A DNA stretch of 64,000 nucleotides. Source: Pseudoxanthomonas jiangsuensis (lineage in GTDB: Bacteria; Pseudomonadota; Gammaproteobacteria; Xanthomonadales; Xanthomonadaceae). The first letter of the stretch is position 1; each line of letters opens with the position of its first letter. The translations under genes and the position numbers were made by a program. Below, piece after piece: positions 52,561 to 62,500 of the stretch. The DNA lies in contig NZ_PDWL01000011.1 in the NCBI RefSeq assembly GCF_010093185.1, forward strand, positions 57,588 to 121,587, given 5' to 3'. A model generated the notes under the pieces. The model ran no database searches. It was not told the origin of the DNA and saw only the letters and a list, made by a program, of their open reading frames with translations.

Positions 52561-53652
52561 ATGAATCCTGCATCCCTGACTTCATTCTTCAAGAAAAAAG
52601 GCGTCGGCCTGGCCGTTGTCGTGGCGGGCGTGCTCCTCGTCGGCTGGTGGGGCTGGTCGCGGCTCTCGGACACCGGACCCGGTGACGGCTTCGCCAGCGG
52701 CAACGGCCGCATCGAAGCCACCGAGATCGACATTTCCACCAAGCTGCCGGGACGGATCAACGAGATCAAGGTCGTCGAAGGCGACTTCGTCACCAAGGAC
52801 CAGCCCTTGGCCACCATGCAGGTGGATACGCTCGATGCGCAGCGCGCCGAGGCCGAGGCCGGTCGCCAGCAGGCCGAACACGGTGCCAGCGCCGCCGAGG
52901 CGCAGGTGACCCTGCGCCAAAGCGACGTGGCGGCTGCAAAGGCACTTGTCGCCCAGCGAGAGGCGGAAGTCGATGCCGCCCGGCGTCGCCTGGCGCGCTC
53001 GCAGACGCTGGCGGCCGAAGGCGCGGCATCTGCCCAGGAACTGGATGACGACCGCGCACGCATGCGCGGCACCGAAGCCGCGTTGGCGGCAACCCAGGCA
53101 CAGGTCGCGGCAGCAGAGGCGGCCGTCCTGGCAGCGCAGGCGCAGGTGGTCGGGGCGCGCTCCAGCGTCGATGCCGCCACCGCCACCATCGCCCGCATCG
53201 AGGCCGACCTGCGCGACAGCGCGCTCAAGAGCCCGCGCGACGGTCGCGTGCAATTCCGCGTGGCCCAGCCCGGCGAAGTGCTGCCCGCGGGTGGTCGCGT
53301 GCTGAATGTCATCGACCTGTCCGACGTCTACATGACCTTCTTCCTTCCCAATGAAGTCGCGGGCAAGGTAGCGATCGGGACCGAAGTCCGTATCGTCCTG
53401 GACGCGGCCCCCGATGTACCGATTCCGGCCACGGTTTCCTTCGTCGCCAGCCAAGCACAGTTCACCCCCAAGGCGGTGGAGACATCGTCGGAGCGGCAGA
53501 AGCTGATGTTCCGCGTCAAGGCCCAGATCGCACCGGACCTGCTGCGCAAGCATCTCAATCAGGTGAAGACCGGTCTTCCGGGCGTGGCATGGGTGAAGCT
53601 CGACAGGAACGAGCCCTGGCCAGCCTCCCTGTCCACCCCGCTGGCGAAGTAA
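52561..53652 (+). CDS. HlyD-family membrane fusion protein (YhiI-like)
   Basis: 363 residues. One N-terminal membrane helix ([19 protein letters not shown]), a lipoyl half [21 protein letters not shown] near residue 45, a long coiled coil rich in Ala/Glu/Arg (about residues 85-215, with many AEA and AAQ repeats), the second lipoyl half [20 protein letters not shown] near residue 222, and a beta domain with [15 protein letters not shown]. It connects the ABC transporter to the NodT channel. The spacing to neighbours is ten and three bases, so this is a compact operon. Confidence 0.93.
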   Translation: MNPASLTSFFKKKGVGLAVVVAGVLLVGWWGWSRLSDTGPGDGFASGNGRIEATEIDISTKLPGRINEIKVVEGDFVTKDQPLATMQVDTLDAQRAEAEAGRQQAEHGASAAEAQVTLRQSDVAAAKALVAQREAEVDAARRRLARSQTLAAEGAASAQELDDDRARMRGTEAALAATQAQVAAAEAAVLAAQAQVVGARSSVDAATATIARIEADLRDSALKSPRDGRVQFRVAQPGEVLPAGGRVLNVIDLSDVYMTFFLPNEVAGKVAIGTEVRIVLDAAPDVPIPATVSFVASQAQFTPKAVETSSERQKLMFRVKAQIAPDLLRKHLNQVKTGLPGVAWVKLDRNEPWPASLSTPLAK

Positions 53653-53655
53653 CCC

Positions 53656-56412
53656 ATGCCCGCGACTCCCACCCGGCCGCATGCCGTCGCGCACGCGCGC
53701 GGTGTGACGCTGCACTACGGCAAGACGCGAGCCCTTGATGCCCTGGATCTCGAGGTGCCTGCAGGCTGCATGGTGGGTCTCATCGGGCCGGACGGCGTAG
53801 GCAAGTCCAGCCTGCTCGCGCTGCTGGCCGGCGCGCGCGCCATCCAGGACGGCATCATCGAGGTCCTGGGCGGCGACATGCGCGACAAACGCCATCGCGA
53901 CAAGGTGTGCCCGCGCATCGCCTACATGCCACAGGGCTTGGGAAAGAACCTCTATCCGACCCTGTCGGTGGAGGAAAACCTGCAGTTCTTTGCCCGGCTT
54001 TTCGGGCACGACGCGACCGAGCGCCGCCGCCGCATCGACGACCTGACCCGCAGCACGGGCCTGCATGCCTTCCTGCAACGTCCGGCGGGAAAACTGTCCG
54101 GCGGCATGAAGCAGAAGCTCGGCCTGTGCTGCGCGCTGATCCACGATCCGGACTTCCTGCTGCTCGACGAGCCGACCACGGGCGTGGATCCGCTCGCGCG
54201 CGCGCAGTTCTGGGACCTGATCGATCGCATCCGCGGCGAGCGCCCCAGCATGAGCGTCATCGTCGCCACGGCCTACATGGACGAAGCGCAGCGCTTCGAC
54301 TGGCTGGTGGCGATGGATGCCGGGTGCATCCTGGCCACGGGCACACCCCGCGAGGTGCTTGAGCGCACCGGCAGCGCCTCGCTCGAAGAAGCCTTCATCC
54401 GCCTGTTGCCCGAGGAAAAGAAGCGCGGCCACGAGCCCGTGGTGATCCCCCCTCTGGAGACCGCCGACGACGACATCGCGATCCAGGCCGAAGGCCTGAC
54501 GCAGCGCTTCGGCGACTTCACCGCGGTGGATAACGTGTCTTTCCGCATCCGCCGCGGCGAGATCTTCGGCTTCCTCGGCTCCAACGGCTGCGGCAAGTCG
54601 ACCACGATGAAGATGCTGACCGGCCTGCTGCCGGCCACCGAAGGCCGCGCCTGGCTGTTCGGACACGAAGTCGACCCCAACGACATCGATACGCGACGCC
54701 GCGTGGGCTACATGTCGCAGGCGTTCTCGCTGTACGGCGAACTCACCGTGCAGCAGAACCTGGTGCTGCATGCGCAGTTGTTCCACGTGCCGGAGGCCGA
54801 AGTCGCCGGGCGCGTGGACGACATGGTCGAACGCTTCGGCTTGCGCGAGGTGCTGGACCGGTTGCCCGAGGCGATCCCGCTGGGCATGCGGCAGCGCCTC
54901 TCGCTGGCCGTGGCGACGGTGCACAAGCCCGACCTGCTGATCCTGGACGAACCCACCTCGGGCGTCGATCCGGTGGCACGCGACAACTTCTGGCGACTGC
55001 TGGTGGAGCTCTCGCGCCGCGACAAGGTCACGATCTTCATCTCCACGCACTTCATGAACGAAGCCGAGCGCTGCGACCGCATGTCGATGATGCATGCGGG
55101 CAAGGTGCTGGACAGCGACAGGCCGGCCGCACTGGTCGAAAAACGCGGTGCGGCGAACCTCGAGGATGCCTTCATCGGTTATCTGGTGGAGGCCAGCGGG
55201 CAGGCGGCGCCCGCCCTGGACGACACCGCCAAGCGGGCCGCGCCTGCGACCGGAGCCGGTGCATCGCCGATGCACGCCACCAAGCACCAGGCCTTCAGCT
55301 TGCAGCGCCTGCTCAGCTACAGCTGGCGCGAAGCGCTGGAGCTGCAGCGCGACCCCGTGCGCGCCACGCTGGCGCTGGCGGGATCGCTGCTGCTGATGTT
55401 CGTGATGGGCTTCGGCATCTCGCTGGACGTGGAAGACCTGAGCTATGCGGTGCTGGACCGCGACCAGACGACCGTCAGCCAGAACTACGCGCTGAACCTG
55501 GCCGGTTCGCGCTACTTCACCGAACAGCCGCCGCTTTCCGATTACGACGATCTGGACCGGCGCATGCGCCGCGGCGATATTTCGCTTGCGATCGAGATCC
55601 CCGAGGGGTTCGGGCGCGACCTGATGCGCGGGCGCGAGGTGCAGGTTGGCGCGTGGATCGACGGCTCGATGCCACAGCGCGCGGAAACCGTGCAGGGCTA
55701 TGTCCAGGGCATCCACCAGCACTGGCTGCTGGAGAAGATCGCCGAGCAGACCGGCGGCGGTGCCGGCCTGGCCACCGTGCAGAGCCGCTACCGCTACAAC
55801 CCCGACATCGCCAGCCTGCACGCGATGGTGCCGGCGATCATCCCGCTACTGCTGCTCATGCTGCCGGCCATGCTCACCGCGCTGGCGGTGGTCCAGGAAA
55901 AGGAACTCGGCTCCATCATCAACCTGTACGTCACCCCGATCACCCGCACCGAGTTCCTGCTCGGCAAGCAGCTGCCCTACCTGCTGCTGGCGATGGCCAA
56001 CTTCTTCTGCATGAGCCTGCTTGCGGTTACCGTCTTCGGCGTGCCGGTCAAGGGCAGCTACGCGGCGCTGACGCTGGCGACGGCGATCTTCTGCTCGATC
56101 TCCACCGGCATGGGCCTGCTCGCCTCCACCGTCACGCGCAGCCAGATCGCGGCGATGTTCATCGCCCTGATCGGCACCATGCTGCCCGCCGTCCAACTGG
56201 CCGGCCTGATCAGCCCGGTGTCGTCTATGGAAGGCTTGGGCAAGCTGGTCGGCGAGGTCTACCCCGCCACCCACATGTTCGACATCAGCCGCGGAGTGTT
56301 CAGCAAGGCGTTGACCTTCGCCGACCTGTACGGCTCGGTCATTCCGCTGCTGATCGCCGTGCCCGTGATCTTCGTGGCCGCCGCCACGCTGCTCAAGAAG
56401 CAGGAGCACTGA
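53656..56412 (+). CDS. ABC transporter fusion: two ATPase domains plus permease (RbbA/YhiH-like)
   Basis: 918 residues. The first ATPase (residues 10-260) has a variant Walker [10 protein letters not shown] near residue 44, signature [12 protein letters not shown] and Walker [15 protein letters not shown]. The second (275-520) has Walker [10 protein letters not shown] near residue 308, [12 protein letters not shown] in place of the usual LSGGQ signature, and [13 protein letters not shown]. The last 360 residues are an ABC2 permease with a large periplasmic loop and about six helices. The layout equals RbbA/YhiH, adjacent to yhiI and yhhJ in Escherichia coli. It exports an unknown compound through the HlyD/NodT partners. 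Confidence 0.93.
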   Translation: MPATPTRPHAVAHARGVTLHYGKTRALDALDLEVPAGCMVGLIGPDGVGKSSLLALLAGARAIQDGIIEVLGGDMRDKRHRDKVCPRIAYMPQGLGKNLYPTLSVEENLQFFARLFGHDATERRRRIDDLTRSTGLHAFLQRPAGKLSGGMKQKLGLCCALIHDPDFLLLDEPTTGVDPLARAQFWDLIDRIRGERPSMSVIVATAYMDEAQRFDWLVAMDAGCILATGTPREVLERTGSASLEEAFIRLLPEEKKRGHEPVVIPPLETADDDIAIQAEGLTQRFGDFTAVDNVSFRIRRGEIFGFLGSNGCGKSTTMKMLTGLLPATEGRAWLFGHEVDPNDIDTRRRVGYMSQAFSLYGELTVQQNLVLHAQLFHVPEAEVAGRVDDMVERFGLREVLDRLPEAIPLGMRQRLSLAVATVHKPDLLILDEPTSGVDPVARDNFWRLLVELSRRDKVTIFISTHFMNEAERCDRMSMMHAGKVLDSDRPAALVEKRGAANLEDAFIGYLVEASGQAAPALDDTAKRAAPATGAGASPMHATKHQAFSLQRLLSYSWREALELQRDPVRATLALAGSLLLMFVMGFGISLDVEDLSYAVLDRDQTTVSQNYALNLAGSRYFTEQPPLSDYDDLDRRMRRGDISLAIEIPEGFGRDLMRGREVQVGAWIDGSMPQRAETVQGYVQGIHQHWLLEKIAEQTGGGAGLATVQSRYRYNPDIASLHAMVPAIIPLLLLMLPAMLTALAVVQEKELGSIINLYVTPITRTEFLLGKQLPYLLLAMANFFCMSLLAVTVFGVPVKGSYAALTLATAIFCSISTGMGLLASTVTRSQIAAMFIALIGTMLPAVQLAGLISPVSSMEGLGKLVGEVYPATHMFDISRGVFSKALTFADLYGSVIPLLIAVPVIFVAAATLLKKQEH

Positions 56413-56413
56413 C

Positions 56414-57538
56414 GTGAAAAAGCTCAAGAACATCCTGCGCCTGGGCCGCAAGGAACTGTGGAGCCTGGCTCGCGACCCGGCGATGATCTTCCTCATCCTT
56501 TTCGTTTTCACGGCGTCCATCTACACCGCCGCGACGGCGTTGCCGGAAACCCTGCACAACGCAGCCATCGCCATCGTGGACGAGGACCAGTCGCCGCTCT
56601 CCTCGCGCATCGCCGCCGCGTTCTACCCGCCCGAGTTCACCCCGCCGGCCATGATCACGCTGGCGGAAATGGACGCCGGCATGGACAGCGGCAACTACAC
56701 CTTCGTGCTGAACATCCCGCCTGGCTTCCAGCGCGATGTCCTGGCCGGGCGCACGCCGGAACTGCAGCTCAACGTCGATGCCACGCGGATGACGCAGGCG
56801 TTCTCCGGAAACGCCTACATCCAGCAGATCGCGATGGGCGAAATCGACGTCTTCGTCAAACGCCACCAGGGCGTGCAGGCGATGCCGGTGGAACTGGTGC
56901 TGCGCGCGCGCTTCAACCCTAACCTGGAAAAATCCTGGCTCGGCGGCGTGGCGGAGATCATCAATTCGGTCGCGATGCTGTCGATCATCCTGACCGGCGC
57001 GGCGCTGATCCGCGAGCGCGAGCACGGCACCATCGAGCACCTGCTGGTCATGCCGGTCACGCCCGGCGAAATCATGATCTCCAAGATCTGGGCGATGAGC
57101 CTGGTGGTGCTGGCGGCGACGACGCTGTCGATGCACACGGTCATACGCGGCCTGCTGCACGTGCCGATCGAGGGCTCCATCCCGCTGTTCCTGCTGGGTG
57201 CTGCGCTGTGCCTTTACTCCATGACCTCGCTCGGGATCTACATGGCGACGCTGGCGCGCAGCATGCCGCAGTTTGGCCTGCTGCTGATCCTGACGCTGTT
57301 GCCCATGAACCTGCTGTCGGGCGGCGTGACGCCGCGCGAGAGCATGCCGGAGCTGGTGCAGAACCTGATGCTGCTGGCGCCGACCACGCATTTCGTCGAA
57401 CTCGGCCAGGCCATCCTGTTCCGCGGCGCGGGACTCGACGTGGTCTGGAAACCCTTCCTGGCATTGACCCTCATCGGCACCGTGCTGTTCGTCATGGCAT
57501 TGCGCCGCTTCCGCCGGACCATCGGACAGATGGCCTGA
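56414..57538 (+). CDS. ABC-2 type permease (YhhJ-like)
   Basis: 374 residues, GTG start one base after the previous stop. One N-terminal helix (DPAMIFLILFVFTASIYTAA), a long periplasmic domain, then about five helices (SIILTGAALIREREHGTIEHLLVMPVTP holds the conserved ABC2 loop; FGLLLILTLLPMNLLSGG near the end). It should form a heterodimeric membrane part with the permease half of the RbbA-like protein. Last gene of the efflux operon. Confidence 0.93.
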   Translation: MKKLKNILRLGRKELWSLARDPAMIFLILFVFTASIYTAATALPETLHNAAIAIVDEDQSPLSSRIAAAFYPPEFTPPAMITLAEMDAGMDSGNYTFVLNIPPGFQRDVLAGRTPELQLNVDATRMTQAFSGNAYIQQIAMGEIDVFVKRHQGVQAMPVELVLRARFNPNLEKSWLGGVAEIINSVAMLSIILTGAALIREREHGTIEHLLVMPVTPGEIMISKIWAMSLVVLAATTLSMHTVIRGLLHVPIEGSIPLFLLGAALCLYSMTSLGIYMATLARSMPQFGLLLILTLLPMNLLSGGVTPRESMPELVQNLMLLAPTTHFVELGQAILFRGAGLDVVWKPFLALTLIGTVLFVMALRRFRRTIGQMA

Positions 57539-57583
57539 CCACCGCCCGTCGCAGGGCATCCACCACCTCGAAAGGACACAACC

Positions 57584-58039
57584 ATGACCACCGCCGCACT
57601 CCCGCTGGACCTCTACAAAGCGAATATCGAACTGCAGCTTCGACTGACGCGCCTGCTGCAGGATTCCGGCCGCCAGTGGCTGGACGCCATCCAGCACACC
57701 ACCGAAGAAGGCATTGCGGAGACCACCGCCGAGATCGAGGGCCTGCTGCGCACGTCGAACTGGCAGTCGCTGGCCACCTTGCCGAACGAAGCCTTCTGGC
57801 GCCTGTTCCAACAGCGCAGCGGCGACGTCCAGTTGGTCAACCAGATCGCGCTGAAGAACCAGACAAGCTTCACCACCGGCATGCAGCAGGCGCTCGAGAC
57901 CTGGCAGAAGTCGGTGGCGTCCGCCGTCGGCAGCGCCGGCAATGCGCAGCCGCTGCAGGACATGCTCAACCAGTGGGGCACCGCCTGGGCCAACACCGTC
58001 CAGCCGGCGCCGGCCAAGGCCGCCGCCAAGAAGGCTTGA
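57584..58039 (+). CDS. Phasin family protein
   Basis: 151 residues, mostly amphipathic helix (LDLYKANIELQLRLTRLLQDSGRQWLD; LVNQIALKNQTSFTTGMQQALETWQKSV) with a C-terminal Ala/Lys tail PAKAAAKKA. Phasins coat polyhydroxyalkanoate granules and control their number. GAAAGGACACAACC before the ATG is a good ribosome site. It is first in a set with phaB, a thiolase and a DUF3141 gene, 45 bases after the efflux operon. That neighbourhood confirms the PHA connection. The tail may bind DNA or the granule surface. Confidence 0.88.
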   Translation: MTTAALPLDLYKANIELQLRLTRLLQDSGRQWLDAIQHTTEEGIAETTAEIEGLLRTSNWQSLATLPNEAFWRLFQQRSGDVQLVNQIALKNQTSFTTGMQQALETWQKSVASAVGSAGNAQPLQDMLNQWGTAWANTVQPAPAKAAAKKA

Positions 58040-58046
58040 GGCGGTG

Positions 58047-58790
58047 ATGACGACACAGCGAACCGCCCTGGTCACCGGCGGCATGGGGGGCTTGGGCGAA
58101 GCCATCGCCCGCGCCCTCCATGACGCAGGCCACCGCGTCCTGGTGACCCATTCGCGCACCGACGAAGCCGCGCAGGTCTGGCTCAAGAAGGAGGCCGACC
58201 TCGGCTACAGCTTCCAATCCTACGACGTCGATGTCGCCGACTTCGATTCGTGCCTGCGCATGGCCCAGCGCATCCAGGCCGATGGCCACCAGGTCGACAT
58301 CCTGGTCAACAACGCCGGCATCACCCGCGATGCGACCTTCCGCAAGATGGACAAGGTCAATTGGGATGCGGTGCTGCGCACCAACCTGGACTCCGTGTTC
58401 AACGTCACCAAGCCGTTCATCGACGCGATGGCCGAGCGCGGCTGGGGGCGCGTGATCAGCATCTCCTCCATCAACGGAAGCAAGGGCCAGTTCGGGCAGA
58501 CCAACTACTCGGCGGCCAAGGCCGGCATCCACGGCTTCACCAAGGCGCTGGCGCAGGAAGTCGCCCGCAAGGGCGTGACGGTCAACACCGTCTCCCCGGG
58601 CTACCTCGCCACGCGCATGGTCACCGCGGTGCAGGAAGACGTGCTGCAGAAGATCGTCGCCGGCATTCCCGTGGGGCGACTGGGCGAACCCGACGAAATC
58701 GCGGCACTCGTCGCCTTCATCGCCAGCGATGCCGCCGGCTTCATGACCGGCAGCAACGTGTCCATGAACGGCGGCCAGCACATGTACTGA
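58047..58790 (+). CDS. phaB: Acetoacetyl-CoA reductase
   Basis: 247 residues, an SDR protein specific for PHA synthesis. It reduces acetoacetyl-CoA to (R)-3-hydroxybutyryl-CoA with NADPH. Seen: the cofactor loop TGGMGGLGEAIA near residue 10, NNAGITRDATFRKM near residue 90, the catalytic Tyr-Lys in QTNYSAAKAGIHGF near residue 153, VSPGYLATRMV near residue 184, and the C-terminal NGGQHMY that PhaB enzymes share. The start at 58047 is seven bases after the phasin stop, and the thiolase follows 84 bases later, giving a phasin-phaB-phaA-like order. Confidence 0.93.
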   Translation: MTTQRTALVTGGMGGLGEAIARALHDAGHRVLVTHSRTDEAAQVWLKKEADLGYSFQSYDVDVADFDSCLRMAQRIQADGHQVDILVNNAGITRDATFRKMDKVNWDAVLRTNLDSVFNVTKPFIDAMAERGWGRVISISSINGSKGQFGQTNYSAAKAGIHGFTKALAQEVARKGVTVNTVSPGYLATRMVTAVQEDVLQKIVAGIPVGRLGEPDEIAALVAFIASDAAGFMTGSNVSMNGGQHMY

Positions 58791-58874
58791 GTACGACCTT
58801 CCGCGCGGCGGCGCTGTCCGTCGCGCGGTTTCCCTCTTCTTCCCTCGCCTCCCGCCACGCCAAGGACCCACCCC

Positions 58875-60059
58875 ATGCGCCATGATGTCGCCATCCTCGC
58901 CGCCAAGCGCACTGCCATCGGCAGCTTCCAGGGCCAACTGGCCTCCCTCGCCGCTTCCGACCTGGGTGCCGCGCTGATCCGCGACATCCTGCAGCAGACC
59001 GGCGTCGCCGCCGATGCGGTGGACGACGTCATCCTTGGCCAGGTGCTCACGGCCGGCAATGGCCAGAACCCGGCCCGGCAGGCGGCATTGCAGGCGGGGC
59101 TGCCGCACACGGTGACGGCACTGACCATCAACATGGTGTGCGGCTCAGGCTTGAAGGCCGTGCAACTGGCCGCGCAAGCGATCGCCCTGGGCGATGCGGA
59201 CCTGGTACTGGCCGGCGGTCAGGAGAACATGAGCCTGGCGCCCTACGTGCTGCCCAAGGCCCGCACGGGCCTGCGCCTGGGCCACGCGCAACTGGAAGAC
59301 AGCCTGATCCGCGACGGCCTGTGGGATGCGTTCAACGACTACCACATGGGCATCACCGCCGAGAACCTGGCGACGAAGTACGGCATCGACCGCACGACGC
59401 AGGATGGCTTTGCCGCCACCTCGCAACAGAAGGCGGCAGACGCCGTGTCCGCCGGGCGGTTCAAGGACGAGATCACGCCCATCGTGATTCCCCAGCGCAA
59501 GGGCGAGCCGCTGGTGTTCAACGTCGACGAACAGCCGCGTGCTGGGACCACGGCCGAGGCGCTGGGCAAGTTGAAGCCCGCCTTCACCCGCGACGGCACG
59601 GTCACCGCCGGCAACGCCTCCACGATCAACGATGGCGCCGCCGTGCTGCTGCTGGCCAGTGCCGAGAAGGCAAAGGCGCTGGGACTGCCGGTACTGGCGT
59701 GGATCCGCGGCCACGGCAGCGCCGGCGTGGACCCGGCGATCATGGGCATCGGGCCGGTGGCCGCGACGCGGCGTGCGCTCGACCGTGCCGGATGGACGCT
59801 GGACGAGCTCGACCTGGTCGAAGCCAACGAGGCCTTCGCCGCCCAGGCCCTGTCCGTGAACAAGGAACTGGCCTGGGACGCCGACAAGATCAACGTCAAC
59901 GGCGGCGCCATCGCGCTGGGCCATCCGATCGGCGCCTCCGGCGCCCGCATCCTGGTGACCCTGGTGCATGAGTTGCGCCGCCGCCGCAAGCACAAGGGCC
60001 TGGCGACGCTGTGCATCGGCGGCGGTCAGGGCGTGGCACTGGCGATCGAGGCGCCCTGA
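58875..60059 (+). CDS. Acetyl-CoA C-acetyltransferase (beta-ketothiolase)
   Basis: 394 residues, thiolase fold. The acyl cysteine is in [15 protein letters not shown] near residue 89, the histidine in [16 protein letters not shown] near residue 349 and the second cysteine in [15 protein letters not shown] near residue 379. Placed straight after phaB, it most likely condenses two acetyl-CoA to acetoacetyl-CoA for polymer synthesis, the PhaA role. It is distinct from the thiolase at 39.9 kb. Confidence 0.93.
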   Translation: MRHDVAILAAKRTAIGSFQGQLASLAASDLGAALIRDILQQTGVAADAVDDVILGQVLTAGNGQNPARQAALQAGLPHTVTALTINMVCGSGLKAVQLAAQAIALGDADLVLAGGQENMSLAPYVLPKARTGLRLGHAQLEDSLIRDGLWDAFNDYHMGITAENLATKYGIDRTTQDGFAATSQQKAADAVSAGRFKDEITPIVIPQRKGEPLVFNVDEQPRAGTTAEALGKLKPAFTRDGTVTAGNASTINDGAAVLLLASAEKAKALGLPVLAWIRGHGSAGVDPAIMGIGPVAATRRALDRAGWTLDELDLVEANEAFAAQALSVNKELAWDADKINVNGGAIALGHPIGASGARILVTLVHELRRRRKHKGLATLCIGGGQGVALAIEAP

Positions 60060-60112
60060 CACGCACGCCACGGCCACAGAGCCTTCATCGACCTCCCTCC
60101 CCCGACGAGGAA

Positions 60113-62500
60113 ATGCTCATGTCCCCCTCCGATCCGTCAAAGCCCTCCTGGTTGCCACTGCTGGCCGATCCCTGGGGCCTGTTCCAGGCCACGTCCGCTT
60201 ACGCGGTCGATGCCCTCCAGCGCACCGTGCTGTTCGCCGACATCGAGCGGCAGGTCGGCGACCAGTACCGCGCCCAGCTGACCCGCGAAGCTCCGAACGT
60301 ACTGAACTTCCCGTTCGAACTGATCCAGCTGGGCAGCGACCTGCCGCGCCCGGTGAACTACGGCCTGGTACGCATTCTGCCTGCCGAGGGCCAGCCCAGC
60401 GACGACAGCAAGCGTCCTTTCGTGGTGGTGGATCCGCGCGCCGGGCATGGCCCCGGCATCGGCGGCTTCAAGCCCGAGAGCGAGATCGGCGCCGCGCTCA
60501 AGGCCGGCCATCCCTGCTATTTCGTCGGCTTCCTGCCGGACCCGGTGCCGGGCCAGACCGTCGAGGACGTGATGCACGCCCAAGCCGCCTTCGTGCGCAA
60601 GGTCGGCGAACTGCACCCGAACGCCCAGGGCAAGCCCACGGTGATCGGCAACTGCCAGGCCGGTTGGCAGATCCTGATGGCCGCTTCGGTCTGGCCTGAA
60701 CTGTTCGGCCCCATCATCGTCGCCGGCGCGCCGGTGTCGTACTGGGCCGGCAACAACACCATGCGCTACGCCGGCGGCCTCATGGGGGGCAGCTGGATGA
60801 CCGCGCTCGCTGGCGATGTCGGCAATGGCCGCTTCGACGGCGCCTGGCTGGTGCAGAACTTCGAGAACCTGGACCCCGCCAACACGTTGTGGTCCAAGCA
60901 GTACAAGGTCTACGCCAATGCCGACACCGAGGCCGAGCGTTACATCGGCTTCGAAAAGTACTGGGGCGGCTACGTCTACCTCAACGACGTGGAGATGCAG
61001 TACATCGTCGACAACCTGTTCATCGGCAACAAGTTGTCCACCGCGCAGCTGATGACCTCCGACGGCATCCGCATCGACCTGCGCAACATCCGCTCGCCGA
61101 TCCTGGTGTTCAGCTCCTACGGCGACAACATCACGCCGCCGGCGCAGGCACTGGGCTGGATCACCGACCTGTACCAGGACGACATCGACGTCTACAGCCA
61201 CGACCAGACGATCGTGTACGCGACCCACGACAGCATCGGCCACCTAGGCATCTTCGTGTCCAGCAGCGTGGGCAGCAAGGAGCACCGCAAGTTCGCCAAC
61301 GTCATCGACCAGATCGACCTGCTCCCCAGCGGCATCTACCGGGCAACGGTGGAGGATGTGCCGGAGAATGCGCCGCACTGCAATGACCCGTACCTGCTGT
61401 CGATCCGCCGCAGCAGCGTCGAGGACGTGCGCGGCATCGTCAAGCCCGATGCCGACGCCGACCGCCGCTTCGCCACCGCAGCTCGCATCTCCGAAATCAA
61501 CCTGGCGCTGTACCGGGCGTTCGCGCAACCTTGGGTGCGGGCGTTAACCACCTCCGGTTCGGCGGCCATGATGCAGGCGATGCATCCGATGCGGATGAGC
61601 TTTGCCTGTTGGTCCAGCCAACATCCGCTGGCGCCCATGATCGGCGAACTGGCCCAGCAGGTCCGCGAGCAACGCGCACCGGTGGCGGCGAACAACCCCT
61701 TCCTCGCCCTGCAGCAGGAGTTCTCGGATGCGGTCGTGCATGCGCTGGACCAGTACCGCGACCGCCGCGACGAAACCCAGGCGATCTGGTTCGAGCACTG
61801 CTTCGACTCTCCGTGGCTGCAGGCCCTCGCCGGCCACGCCATGGGCAACCAGACCGCGGCACGCCCGCACCCCGGCGCCACCCCCGAGCATCGCGAGCAT
61901 GTCCGCCGCGTGCAGCAGGCAGTCCAAGACCAGCTGACCACCGGCGGCCTGCTGGAGGCCTCGTTGCGCGCATTGTTCTACGTGTTCAAGCGCAACGGCG
62001 AAGCCGACGAACGCCACTACCACAACGCCATGCGCCTGGCCGAAGCCGGTCTGGCGGACGGCTACGACTACCCGACACTGCGCCGCATCGTACGCGAGCA
62101 AGCGCTGGTGTTCGACTATCACGGCGAAGCGGCCATCCTGCGCGCATTGCCCGCGATGCTGGCCGGCGTCGATGCCGCCCGGCTGGACAACGTCGCACGG
62201 ATGCTCGCGCAGATCCTCGAGGTCGGCGAGAAGGCAGCGCCAGTCGCGAGTGCTGCGTTGGTCCGCGTGCTGGCGATCTACGCCAACGCCGCCGGGCACG
62301 CGCGCGACACCCGCAAGGTGATGGCCAAGCCCGTCACACGCAAAAAAGCCGTTGCCCCTCCCTCCCCAGCGCCACGCAAATCCAAGCCCGCCCCCAAGCC
62401 GGCAGTCCGTCGCGCCGCCGCGACCACCAAGGCGCGCGCCACGCCGGCAACGGCCAGCCGCGCACGCCGCAAGCCCACCGCCACGCAACGCAAACCATGA
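60113..62500 (+). CDS. DUF3141 protein: PHA-synthase-like alpha/beta hydrolase with basic tail
   Basis: About 795 residues. A PhaC-like fold is apparent: nucleophile Cys181 in VIGNCQAGWQ (PhaC has GxCxGG), Asp338 in FSSYGDNITPP and His377 in SIGHLGIF, giving Cys-Asp-His. The conserved DUF3141 part runs to about residue 730; the last 60 residues are a Lys/Ala/Pro/Arg-rich histone-like tail (KPVTRKKAVAPPSPAPRK onward). It follows the thiolase and overlaps the next gene by four bases (ATGA). Polymerase or granule-bound hydrolase activity is inferred from fold and context; no canonical phaC is in the window. ATG at 60113 or 60119. Confidence 0.88.
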   Translation: MLMSPSDPSKPSWLPLLADPWGLFQATSAYAVDALQRTVLFADIERQVGDQYRAQLTREAPNVLNFPFELIQLGSDLPRPVNYGLVRILPAEGQPSDDSKRPFVVVDPRAGHGPGIGGFKPESEIGAALKAGHPCYFVGFLPDPVPGQTVEDVMHAQAAFVRKVGELHPNAQGKPTVIGNCQAGWQILMAASVWPELFGPIIVAGAPVSYWAGNNTMRYAGGLMGGSWMTALAGDVGNGRFDGAWLVQNFENLDPANTLWSKQYKVYANADTEAERYIGFEKYWGGYVYLNDVEMQYIVDNLFIGNKLSTAQLMTSDGIRIDLRNIRSPILVFSSYGDNITPPAQALGWITDLYQDDIDVYSHDQTIVYATHDSIGHLGIFVSSSVGSKEHRKFANVIDQIDLLPSGIYRATVEDVPENAPHCNDPYLLSIRRSSVEDVRGIVKPDADADRRFATAARISEINLALYRAFAQPWVRALTTSGSAAMMQAMHPMRMSFACWSSQHPLAPMIGELAQQVREQRAPVAANNPFLALQQEFSDAVVHALDQYRDRRDETQAIWFEHCFDSPWLQALAGHAMGNQTAARPHPGATPEHREHVRRVQQAVQDQLTTGGLLEASLRALFYVFKRNGEADERHYHNAMRLAEAGLADGYDYPTLRRIVREQALVFDYHGEAAILRALPAMLAGVDAARLDNVARMLAQILEVGEKAAPVASAALVRVLAIYANAAGHARDTRKVMAKPVTRKKAVAPPSPAPRKSKPAPKPAVRRAAATTKARATPATASRARRKPTATQRKP

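Noticed and set aside
52582..55821. A 1079-codon frame antisense to the HlyD and RbbA-like genes
   Set aside because: Composition is His/Arg/Gln-rich with no recognisable fold, and it spans two well supported genes.
56393..58186. A 597-codon frame antisense to the permease and phasin genes
   Set aside because: Same antisense artefact; Arg/Gln/His repeats and no start signal.
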